Positions 1 to 9,864 of a stretch of DNA of 64,000 nt are shown in pieces. The stretch covers positions 12,009,253-12,073,252 of the forward strand of contig CM075939.1 of NCBI GenBank assembly GCA_038030265.1, written 5' to 3'. Below the pieces are notes generated by a model, which worked only from the letters and a program-made list of their open reading frames with translations, did not search any database and had not been told where the DNA came from. How positions within the stretch are numbered: the stretch's first letter is position 1; every line of letters begins with the position of its first letter. The stretch comes from Corythucha ciliata. Lineage: Eukaryota; Arthropoda; Insecta; Hemiptera; Tingidae. The translations under genes were made by a program, and so were the position numbers.

Positions 1-1576
1 TGTTTCAGATAGAAATGCATATCGTTTTCTTCAAAACCATGTCACCAACCTGACACTTACTGGCATAATAACAAAAATTAAGGTTTAAATTGGGTCATTT
101 CAGGATGTTTCTCTTTTGGTTTATTTTTTTTTAGATCTGTTACACACCTGGTGCCAGGTGTGCACGCTACCAGTCCACAAAAAAAAAAAAAAAAAAAAAC
201 TGAACAAAATCAGCGAAATTCATTACGGGTGATTTGAAAACACATACCGCGACAATCTTCAAGGTGTTTGCATAATGATTATAGGGAAAACAACGTAAAG
301 ATGCAGGCTTTCAAGGATTTCTTACCCCTCCTGCATCCCCTAACACACACCATACATATGTTGACAGTGCTTTACTTCACCTACATTTCAATAAAACACG
401 TAGGTGAACAGTTGGTGGATGGGAGGGGAGGGGGAGAGACAAAGCTCTTGAAATGAAACCCCCTCAGGTGAGTGTGTGTGTGTGTGTGCTAAGATGTCCC
501 ACTCATCCTGGGTGGGCCCCACCTTTTATTTTTATTTTTCTTGTTTTGGAGGAGAACGACCTGTACGCAGGTGTTTGTGTGTGGAGGGGGGGGGGGGGCA
601 ATTTACAACAATTACACTTTTAATTGTTATTGAGAACTACAACGTTGCATTATTATTTGATTATTGCAACACAAAATAGTTTATTATTTTGGTTAAGGCT
701 TAGAATTGTTGAGAAGTGGGTAGGAATTCGGCCAAAGCATATTCACCTGTTGAATGCTTCCACCAATACAAATCAAAATTGACTGTTAACGAGTTTTAAG
801 CACCAATTCTTAACACTACCTTGCCTAAATGTTTAATTTAAACAGGGAAGCCGATTACGGGAGGTTTGAGAACTCACCTTCGAGCGTTGGAATGTCTCCT
901 TGTCGAAGCCAATTTGATTTTGAACGCGGAACAAAAGAGAGAGAAAATTCGAGTGAGTCACTTTCTAGTTAATATTTTTGGTTTTTAATCGACAGCAAAT
1001 AGTGATTGAAATCAACTACCTTAGTAAATTCACACGCGTTATTGATACCCCAACTGCTTAGAAAACTGTGAAACGAGAAAACCCTAAACTGAACGACTCA
1101 CGAACACTCCTCCCACCCCCGCTCCGGTAGTCGCACCTTTGCGACTATCACGTTTTGACCCCCCCCCCCCTTTTGACAGTTCTCCGTCCCATCCCACCAC
1201 TTCAAATATTTATACGAGAGAGGGAACCCCACTCACTTCCATTAATTCACCTGTGTGACATGGCTCGGGTGGTTCGAATGATGGTGCGAGGGTCGAGGGA
1301 AGGCTTTAAAGTTCCAACAATCCTCCAGATGGTGCCACAACACGCTCTGATTGAGTCTGATCTGACAAGATTTTAAGTCGAATGGTGACAAAAATGTTTA
1401 GGGATTGACAGGACCCGTAATAGCCAAATTCCAGTCCCCCCCCTGTCACACACACACAGAGTATTACTTTTCTGATTATGTATTGGCACTAACAGATACC
1501 GAATATCGCTGGTAGTGGTCACTCAAAAATCCAATTTCGTGAGGTCTACTCATTCAAATAGTTTTGGTCTATAAAG
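1..1576. other. Gene-free left edge
   Basis: No frame here resembles a protein family and no open frame exceeds about 75 codons. The stretch contains an A-run near 180-199, a G-run near 588-598, a C-run near 1159-1168, and a short near-palindrome CACCTGGTGCCAGGTG near 146-161. I see no RNA gene or recognisable transposon end. Confidence 0.6.
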
Positions 1577-2845
1577 CGTCTATAGAGCGTGCTTGCGCGC
1601 ACTAGTTATTATTTATCGCAGAGCTAGGAGCTCGCGATAGAAATCCCGAAGAAGATTGAAATCCGGGCGAAGACAAATAGTGCCGTACTACATCAGGGAC
1701 GTAGGTACGGGGGTGTATATTAGGGATAGATTCCCCCCCCCCCCCAGAGATACAAGTATACGAACGAAGGAGCACTAGTACCATATAACGAAGAGCCCCA
1801 TAACATCTCCAAAAATGAGCGTTTCACGTTAAAGTTAGGTTAGCAGATTTTCTGAACTTAAGCTGCCCGAAAAGGTCCGAGTACGTCCAGCTTTTTCCTT
1901 GGACTTGAGACCCAACGCAGTAGTGTACCGAGCTACTGGGGGGGGAGAGGGGTTCACCCCGGACCCTCTAACAGACAAAAATCGGTAATATTCACTGCCA
2001 AAAAGAGCTGATTCTTGGTCTTGCGATGCAACTTCATGACTAAAATTAAGGAAAAAAATCGCTGATTCGCGGTAAACGGAGACCATTCTACGAATAAATT
2101 GTGAAAATCAACGCGAAAGTGTTGTGATTGGGTAAACCCCGCGATTAAAGTTGAGAAAACGCTATAATATTGACAAATAAAAGACGCTCTCAGGTTAAAA
2201 TTCGACAAAAATGGCAAATTCACAGCTGAAATGGCGTAAAATCGCCCATTCGCGTATGAAAAAGGGAATAGGACGCTGAATGGCCGCAAAATTAGGACAA
2301 AACACTATTTCACAGCTGAAACTGGGAAAAATCGCTAATTTGCAATTTGCTGATATGAAGTTGTAGAAAAACGTTAATTCGCGTTTACAGAATGAACAAA
2401 ATCACTAATTCGCGGCAAAAATTGAAAACATTACCAATTACCGCAGCCAAAATTAAGAAAAACGTTAATTTTCAGTTCAAATTGGAGAAAAGTGCTAATT
2501 CTCAGTTAAAAACGGAAAAAATTGCTAATTTACAGCTTAAATTGAGTCAAACGCCAATTCTTGGCAAAATTGACAAAACTCGGTAGGTAATGCACGGGTT
2601 GGAAACGCTACCACGCTGCTATAAAATTTAGTAAAAGCGAAAATTCGCTGCTAAAATTGAGAAACATCACTAATTCTCGAATTAAGTTTAGTGAAATTTA
2701 TAATTTAAAAATGATGATTTTTTGACAGAAATGGATGGATAGTTGTAAACTTTGTGGTTTGAAAAAGGTTTGGACAAAAAAATTTACTTTTCTTTCTTTT
2801 TTCAAGTTTTCCGACCGACCTGCCGGCGTTTTTGTTTTCAGCGAC

Positions 2846-2875
2846 GTTTCGTCGAGAGATCCTCGACGTCCTCAG
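2846..2875 (-). other. Hammerhead-like core in the left foldback arm
   Basis: On the minus strand this reads CTGAGGA, then a GUCGAG/CUCGAC stem closed by a GATCT-type loop, then GAAAC. That is the order of the conserved boxes of a hammerhead ribozyme (CUGANGA, stem II, GAAA). One extra base sits between CUGANGA and stem II, so activity is doubtful. Confidence 0.3.
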
Positions 2876-3266
2876 GCGTCTTCTTTTTGTTTGGCTTAAG
2901 TTTCTATTGACATGTGGTTTTGTATTTTTTAATTTTGAAGGTTTTTTACGGTGTATCTGAGGTGATTGATAGGTGTGTAAATCTTGGATAAGTTGTCTAA
3001 GTCTCTTTTGTAGTTCATCGTGTTTGTTTTCTAATTTCTACCATTTCTAGAAATTATATTTTTATTAAATTTCTTTTAATGGTATTAAATTAAATTTCTA
3101 GAAATGGTAGAAATTAGAAAACACAACACGATGAACTACAAAAGAGACAACTTATCCAAGATTTACACACCTATCATCACCTTAGGTACACCTTAAAAAA
3201 CCTTCAAAATTAAAAAATTCAAAACCACATGTCAATAGAAACACAAGCCAAACAAAAAGAAGACGC

Positions 3267-3296
3267 CTGAAGACGTCGAGGATCCCTCGACGAAAC
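3267..3296 (+). other. Hammerhead-like core in the right foldback arm
   Basis: This is the partner of the motif at 2846-2875. It reads CTGAAGA, the same stem with a GATCC-type loop, and GAAAC. Within the core boxes the arms differ at the N of CUGANGA, the one position in that box that a hammerhead leaves free. The extra base before stem II is also present. Confidence 0.3.
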
Positions 3297-3796
3297 GTCG
3301 CTGAAAACAAAAACCCCGGCCGGATCGGTCGGAGAACTTGAAAAAAGAAAGAAAACAAATCACTCCTGCCTCCAAAATAAAAAATCATTAAAAAATTTAC
3401 ATTTATAGTTTAAATTCACACCTTCTGAAGGCATTTTTGTGGCTAAAATTGCATGACTATAGTATAATGTTAAAAAATACGCTAATTCACGCCTAGAACT
3501 GTCGTGAATCAATAATCTATACCTATAAAAGTTATATAAAATTGCTAATGCGGTGGTAAAATGTGAAAAACCGCTAATTTGCGGGTAATATTTAGAAAAT
3601 AAAATAATCAGCGGTCAAAATTAAGAGAAAGGTTAATTTTAAGCCTAAAAATTGAGAAAATTGCTAATTCGAGGCTGAAAATGGACAAAATCGCCAATTT
3701 ACAGCTAAAATTGCGTCAATGCCAATTTGTGACTGAATTTGAGAAAATTCGCTAATTCACAGGTTTGAAACGCTACGACGCGTCGCCGCTACAATG

Positions 3797-4483
3797 AGGA
3801 AGTTTCATGGGTCAGAACTTATTCATGAATCTATTTTTTTAAGGTTTATTTATAAAATAGAGCACAAATCGTGATCTGTTCATAAAATAACCCAACAGTT
3901 AATAAATACGCGATTTTTGAAGTTTTAGGTCATTTCAAACACGCCATGGTTGTGTCATATGCGCCTTTCGAAAAAAAATCGCCTGTAGCATTGCTGTCGG
4001 ATAGCGGTTCGTTGTGTTTCTTTGCCTTATTCCTACTAGAGCTCTCCAATAATAAAAAGGAAGGACATGAAAAGGACACAGAGAATACATAGGATATTAC
4101 GTTGCGGAAAATGTTCGTTTTGGTGGGATTTCAAATATGCCAACTTTTGTTAAGAAATAAAAAATATTTCTGAAGGGTTTAACATTTTTGATATTGTTAG
4201 TATGGTCTGTACGACCATATAGGTTAGTATGGTTAGACTACGAGGGTTAGTAGGTAATGCATGCATGAAACTGTAGCCGTAGGAGCCTACGTTGTCTGTC
4301 TTCCCTCGTTGAGGTGCGTTAGAAACGAACCGATTTCGGCTGCTCGCCATCTTCAGCGTCTGTAAGTACTGTAAGTTTCAGTTGTACTTAAAATTTTTAT
4401 TTATTTGTTAACGTGGAAGGATTGATATGCCTCATCGAAAAAAAAAAAGTTGGAAAATGTGAAACTTCTTCATTTAATACAAG
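3797..4483. other. Gene-free spacer with a short inverted-repeat partner
   Basis: There is no credible frame. Positions 4255-4352 read, in reverse complement, like 6826-6905 (shared GAGGGAAGACAGAC and GGCTCCTACGGCTACAG). These are probably remnants of one dispersed repeat. Confidence 0.5.
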
Positions 4484-5262
4484 TGCTAATTCGCGGTTGA
4501 AATTAAGAAAAATTCTTATTTGCGCCAAAAACTGAATTTACTCCAATTTCTTGGATTCTGAAGGTAACTTTTCAGGCTGAAATTCAAAATAAGCGCCAAT
4601 TTATGGCAATAGGTGAAGAAACCGCTAATTCGCGAGTAAACTGAGAGAAATCGCTCATGCATTGCGTATGGTGAACCAAAAAAATCCTAATTCGTGAAAA
4701 GTCCCCCTATTTTGCGGCTAATATTGAGGAAAACACTTAAGAAAAACGTTAATTTCCAGCTAAAACTGAGAAAAGTGCTAATCCCCTGGTAAACAAATTT
4801 AAAAAATCGGTAATATACTGCTAAAATTGAGAAAAACGCCAAAACTCGTGGACCTGTGTTACCAGTCTTCAGTAAAGGGAATGCATAACTGAAAAGACTG
4901 AAATGTGAATTGCCTATTGATCCCTCACGCTTACGGGATAAAAACGATACTTTGCTGCTAAAGTTGAGAAAATGCGCAAATTCATGTCTATGGGAGAGGG
5001 TGGGGCAAAACCGCTAATCTGCGGCTGAAATTGAGAAGAACGATACACTCGGCCAAAATTGAGAAAAGTGCTAATTTGCGGGTAGAGTGTCCAAAAATCG
5101 CCCTTAACTGAGAAATTGAGGCTATGATGAGGCCAGCAAGATGTCCAGATTCAAAAGTGTGCTGCCTGGGTGGAATGATGACTAAAATTTGAAATTACCC
5201 TTTCCCCCCGCCATTACAAGATTTCAATCTGATCCCCCCCCCCCAGGACAAATTCCTACCTA
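4484..5262 (+). repeat. Type I minisatellite, inverted copy of 47,073-47,790
   Basis: This is a degenerate tandem array with units of about 33-36 bp built on GCTAATTCGCGGCTAAAATT followed by GAGAAAA. It ends in a unique stretch near 5110-5262 that is found in reverse complement at 47,073-47,225. Together with the 1577-3796 copy it makes a longer segment duplicated in inverted order near 47-51 kb. It is non-coding. Confidence 0.7.
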
Positions 5263-6825
5263 GCCACTGGACCCAGGGGTGGGCAGAAGATGTCGAATGT
5301 TCTAGTAGAGACCCCAGCAAAAGAACTTGTAGTTCATTAAATCAGAAATAGGCTCAATAAATCGTCAAATTCTTCCCCGGAAACTAGGGTGACCAGACGT
5401 CCTATTTTCCCCGGACATGCCCCTACTTTCGCTTGAGCGTCGGGGGACGTCCGAGCTCGTTGTTCAGGTGTCCTGGGAGAGGTCAAAATTGCCCTCTTTT
5501 TTGTTCTACTTTTACGGTCTCTACTTGATTTAACGTCTCGTACCTTTTTCTAGCCAACAACATCTTTCAAGTTTTCATCTTCAAACAAAGCTGCGGCGCT
5601 TAGCCTCCACGTGTCCCCAGTCACCCTGTGCCATCACGGGCCTCATATCAGGCCTGGTGAGCCGGGCATCCTTCCTAATTCGATTTTACCAGGTCAGGTC
5701 GAACGCCGCAGGGAAGGAGAGATCGTAGCTCAAAGTCCGCTCATACAGTGAATTATCCGCTGAATTTCTTCCACACTCACCGTCATGCCTCTATTTCACT
5801 CAAAACTCTAAAATTCACCCCACAACCGTAACCAACGACCACAGTCTTATTAAAACCCAGTCATGTGCGTTTGGCACTTTCAAAAACAAAATTTCCTCAT
5901 TTTGACTCTTCCGAACGTCAATGTCGTGAATTTTTGCTCATTCAAAACTAAATTTGGTGGATTCGTCTCGTTCAAATCCCAATTTCGAGGTTTTGCTCTT
6001 TCAATAACCAAATTTCATGGGTTTAACTCTTTAAAAAACCAATTTTACTGACTTGCACTCTTTCAGAGCCCAATTTAGTGGACTTGGCTCCTTAAAACCC
6101 TATTTCAGGGATTTCCCTTCATTCCAAAAACAAATTTCTAAGCTTTTGCTCTTTACATAATAGTCCAGACAATAGGGGATTTGGCCGGAACGAACGTATA
6201 GAAGTAGTTTTGTCAACGGATCAATATGTTTCTTGGGGTGCTGAATACGAATCTTAACTTGGCCAACAAAAAATCGGTCGGCTTCACGCCGAAAATCGCA
6301 AAAAAAAAACTGGAAATGTTGACTTTTTCACTCAATTGGATCTCTGACACTATGTACTTTTCGATGATGGTGCTCCTTTGCATTTTTGAAATAGACTAAA
6401 TTTGTGACAATTTAAGCCTAATTTCATCTCCGTACGACTAATAGTTCCTGAGATATGACCCCTCAAAAATGGAACGGAGTTCCGCCGAATTTACTCTTTT
6501 ATTCCGAAAGCTATGCTTTTCAAGAGCCAAATTTCGTGGATTTTGCTCTTACAAAACCACAATTTCGCATACTTTCACACTTTCAAACCCAAATTTTTTG
6601 GATTAGGCCATAAAACGGTACATAAGGTCTACAACTCCGCCAAGTTATATCGCTTTTAAAAACATTTCCAGGCACTTTTTTTTTGGCTTTTCATTCATTC
6701 GTTGCTTGATCTACGATGAAATTCCATGGGAGGGGACGCTTCATATGTGAAGTTTGGACCCTCATTAATTTTTTTACTCCCGTGACGTCAATTTTGACAA
6801 AAAATTCCTTTTAAATTGTTGATGG
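5263..6825. repeat. Gene-free stretch with type II minisatellite at about 5863-6160
   Basis: About ten degenerate units with the theme CAAATTTCGTGG then TTTNGCTCTTTCAAA run from 5863 to 6160, with stray units near 6500-6605. A G/C-rich unique stretch lies at 5390-5860. No coding frame, RNA gene or transposon terminus is visible. Confidence 0.5.
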
Positions 6826-6905
6826 CGAGCAGCCGAAACCGGTCCGTTTTTGACGAACCTCAACGAGGGAAGACAGACGATGTATGGCTCCTACGGCTAC
6901 AGATT
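6826..6905 (-). repeat. Inverted partner of 4255-4352
   Basis: Reverse complement of the 4255-4352 segment with scattered mismatches. It contains GGCGAGCAGCCGAAACCGG and GGCTCCTACGGCTACAG. Non-coding dispersed repeat. Confidence 0.6.
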
Positions 6906-6967
6906 TATGCATGATTTAAAAAATTCCTTAGTCACGAGCATGGCTCTGTAATTCTATTTACATTGGA

Positions 6968-7022
6968 TATCAACCACATTATGCCCAAGAACGCTAAAAT
7001 GTGTCATTTTACGACTCCTTGA
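6968..7022 (+). repeat. Left copy of a 55-bp direct repeat bracketing the Gypsy fragment
   Basis: The segment beginning GATATCAACCACATTATGCC recurs at 9807-9864 in the same orientation with few differences. The two copies enclose the rearranged Gypsy pol piece. A repeat of about 55 bp is far longer than a normal 4-6 bp LTR-element target duplication. Confidence 0.65.
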
Positions 7023-7493
7023 TGTTGTGTTTGGGTGGCGAAGGAGAAGGAGTGAAAATAATAATAATAACACTTTGTTTTTGAGCAAAGAATTAGAAAA
7101 CTGTATTTTAAAATAGGAGGCTTGCGCCGGGGAATTCCTTATGCGTTGAGGAGTAAGGGAGAATGCTTATTTTACAGAAAATGAATAATTAAAAAATGAA
7201 TAAGAACATAACAATTCTCCCACGCGTAATATAAAAGCGGGGAAAATAAGAATAGAAGTTAGAGTTCATGAAAAATAACGCGAGAATAAAAAAAAAAAGG
7301 TTATACGTTAAACGGAAAGAAAATAAAAATAAAAAACTTTGAATTACACTTCACTCGCGCACATAATCGTTCATCCAATGCGGAGGTTTTCGTTCGCGCA
7401 CTGGTCTCGGTGGTGTGCTGCGGGGTGTGCTGGGAGCGGCAGGCGTTGCTGCTTCCGAGGAGCGTGTAGGAGCTATTTGAGTCTTCTTGTTCG
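7023..7493. other. Flank of the Gypsy fragment, probably 3' pol/LTR debris
   Basis: AT-rich sequence with an AATAATAATAA tract near 7060. Short frames on both strands resemble nothing known. By position, downstream of the integrase C-terminus, it may be the decayed 3' end of the element; no LTR border such as TG..CA paired with a second copy is visible. Confidence 0.35.
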
Positions 7494-8763
7494 TCATACG
7501 GTGCTGATGATAATGGTGATGCGGATACAGATTTCCACCGTGGAAGAAACATCGTTAGAGCAGGTGGCGGAGCAGGCCAGGAGGGGGCTAGTTCCCTTGA
7601 ATTTGGAGCTGATGGGAGCTGTACCTCGCACGTGACGAGCTGATCGATGTGACGTTTTCACCGAATAATGAAGCTTCCCCATTTTCTCGGTGATGGTGCC
7701 AAATTTCCATTTATTTGAGCCAGTGTAGTTTCGTGATGCGACGCGGTCTCCCACGCGTAGATTGCGTGACGGGGGGGGGGGGGAGATAGTAAGGCGCCGT
7801 CAGAGGACGGAGCGGGGCGAAGTAAATCGAGCGGCGTGCGGAGTCGACGCTGGAACAGGAGCTCTGCAGGGGATTTGCCTTGAGCATTTGGAGTAGATCG
7901 CCATTTGAAAAGGATGTTGTGCAATTTTTCATGGAGCGTGCCGGCAGCGGAGGAGAGCGAGGATAGTTTCTCTTTAAGCGTGCGGACCGATCGTTCGGCC
8001 TGACCGTTGGTGGACGGCTTGTAAGGAGCGATGAGCTGCTGGCGAATTCCGAACTTTGAGCAAAAGGAACTGAATCTGTCGGACGTAAAGATAGATGCGT
8101 TGTCACTTACAATAGAGTGAGGGAGCCCAAATCGAGAAAAAATGGTGCGAAGGTGTGCGATAGTAGACTCAGAGGATGGAGCTGTGGCCGACATGAAAGC
8201 TTCTGGCCATTTAGAGTAGGCGTCAATGACAACAAAAAAATAGCGGCCGTCTTTGGGGCCGGCGTAATCGATGTGGAGCCGTTGCCAAGGACCGGAGGGA
8301 GGTTCCCATGAGTGCAATGGAGCTTTAGACGGAGTAGCACGAATTTCCATGCATGCGCGGCAGCTTTTAGCGACGGCCTCAATATCGCGGTCGATACCAG
8401 GCCAGTAGACATGTTGGCGGGCGAGCAATTTCATCTTAACAATTCCCGAATGACAAGAATGGAGTTCGTCGAGAACCTTGGAGCGGAGGGGAGGGGGTAT
8501 GTATACCCGATTCCCTCGAAAGATGATGCCTTGATCCGTTGAAAATTCGGGATCCTTGAAGTTTTTCGATTGAAGTTCCCGGAGCAGGTGAGCAGTTTCA
8601 GGACAAATGCGGGTGGAATGAGCAAGTGTGTGATAATTGAGCATCTCGGACGAAATCTCATGGATATGAGCAATATTGAGTACGGAGTCTTCATCTGGTT
8701 TGTTGTCCTGAGGGAGCAAAGGAGCGGGTGCGCGGGATAGATAGTCAGCGTTCGCGTGCAGTT
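7494..8763 (-). pseudogene. Gypsy-type integrase with C-terminal domain, one frameshift
   Basis: Read on the minus strand this begins with the RNase H/integrase linker ELHANADYLSRAP (about 8757-8720). The HHCC zinc finger (HSCH ... CRAC) and the DDE core follow: D in HIDYAG, D in VSDNASIF, E in NGQAERSVRTLKEKL. The frame is open from 8763 down to a G-run at 7771-7783 (C-run on this strand). After the run, a different frame continues with a typical integrase C-terminal domain (GDRVASRNYTGSNKWKFGTI, then RHVRG). So about 400 residues of K02A2.6-like Gypsy polymerase survive, broken once by a homopolymer indel. The product would have integrated retroviral-type cDNA. The adjoining reverse transcriptase lies on the opposite strand, so the element is rearranged and dead. 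Confidence 0.88.
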
Positions 8764-8767
8764 CAGA

Positions 8768-9700
8768 TTATCCTTCAAAACTTACACTGGCGAAATTTTT
8801 AAGCCCGTTGGGCAAGCTCGTATACCAATTTCCTTCCGCAATGCTCTACATTGTTGACTCACCTTCTGCGACTATTCTGGGCAGAAGCTGGATGCGCTCC
8901 ATTGGGCTCACTATTCAAAGCATTAATCATCTACAAAACGAATCACTGACCAAGTTAAAGAACGACATATTCACGCGTTATGCTCCACTATTTGAAAAGA
9001 AAATCGGCTCCATTCCCGGCATTTCCTGCTCTTTACGCTTGCTCCCGAACACTAAACCAGTTTATATCAAGGCTCGCCCGGTACCATATGCTCTTCTTGA
9101 TAAAGTAAACGAAGAACTGGACTCTCTCGAAGCTCAAGACGTAATACAGAAAACGGATCACAGTGACTGGGGAAGCCCCCTCGTTCTCGTTCCGAAACCA
9201 TCAGACAAATCCGTCAGGCTCTGCGTCGATTACAAAAACACAGTCAATCCTGCTCTTCAAGACGTTAGATACCCCATTCCGCTCATCGAAGACCTATTTC
9301 ATAAGCTCCAGGGTGGCCGTTACTTCTGTAAGCTCGACATACACAAAGCATATTTAAACGTCAAAATGGACTCCGACAGCTCCAAAATCATGGCCATCAC
9401 CACACACCGAGGCACATACAAAATGAACAAATTAGCTTTCGGCATCAAAACAGCTCCAAATGAATTTCAAAAAATCATGGACCAGGCATTTCAAGGCATT
9501 CCAGGCCTTGCTGTATATTTCGACGACATCATCATTCAAGGTCCAACAATTCAACAGTGCAAGGGCGCTTATTTAAGTGTCTCGACAAGCTCACAGAACT
9601 CGATTTACACCGAAATAAAGACAAATGTTTTTTCTTCGAAAAAGAAGTACAATACCAGGCCAGTCTTCAGTCCTTCGCGGATACCATCCACTCTATGCAT
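8768..9700 (+). pseudogene. Gypsy-type protease end and reverse transcriptase fragment
   Basis: Read forward this starts with a protease-to-RT linker (KTYTGEIFKPVG near 8777-8812). A frameshift follows, then the ILGRSWM motif and the RT palm and fingers: GSPLVLVPKP, LCVDYK, KLDIHKAYLN, LAFGIKTAPNEFQ and the catalytic YFDDI near 9520. A second frameshift near 9560 moves the thumb region (LTELDLHRNKDKCFFFEKEV) into another frame, and the RNase H domain is absent. The fragment lies head-to-head with the integrase at 7494-8763 and about 5 bp away, so one piece has been inverted relative to the normal PR-RT-RH-IN order. It cannot make a working polymerase. Confidence 0.88.
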
Positions 9701-9806
9701 TTCACTTCTGTTGAACAGGCCTGAAATGGTCCCGATCAGTCACCATCACTGATACCAAAGAGTTTTGTACAGGCCAATTAGAGTTTTGTACCACCGTCAA
9801 TTCCAC

Positions 9807-9864
9807 GATATCAACCACATTATGCCCAAGAACGCTCAAACGGTGTCATTTTACGACTCCTTGA
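9807..9864 (+). repeat. Right copy of the 55-bp direct repeat
   Basis: Same orientation as 6968-7022 and nearly identical from GATATCAACCACATTATGCC to TTTTACGACTCCTTGA. See the left copy for interpretation. Confidence 0.65.

Larger units (their letters stand above)
2778..3368. mobile_element. Foldback element with arms of about 280 bp
   Basis: The left arm (about 2778-3056) and right arm (about 3095-3368) are inverted copies around a short AT-rich centre near 3060-3095. The outer ends carry CTTTCTTTTTTCAAG and its complement. The related copy at 49,668-51,290 has an uninterrupted T/A tract at the matching point near 50,085-50,100, so this is a discrete insertion. Each arm contains a CTGANGA - hairpin - GAAAC motif. 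No protein is encoded. It could be a foldback DNA element or an inverted dimer of a retroelement terminus. Confidence 0.7.
1577..3796 (-). repeat. Inverted copy A of a 1.6-kb repeat also at 49,668-51,290
   Basis: Read on the minus strand this segment follows 49,668-51,290 from end to end. It begins beside GCGTGCTTGCGCGCACTAG (near 1588-1606), passes through a C/G-run hairpin near 1735-1745 and a degenerate array with core GCTAATTCGCGGCTAAAATT, and ends at the GCGACGCGTCGTAGCG motif near 3772-3792. The extra length here is a foldback insertion at 2778-3368 that the other copy lacks. It is probably a non-autonomous transposon; no coding capacity is visible. Confidence 0.7.

Noticed and set aside
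8117..8542. Plus-strand frames over the integrase
   Set aside because: Antisense shadows of the integrase core, which has clear HHCC and DDE motifs on minus.
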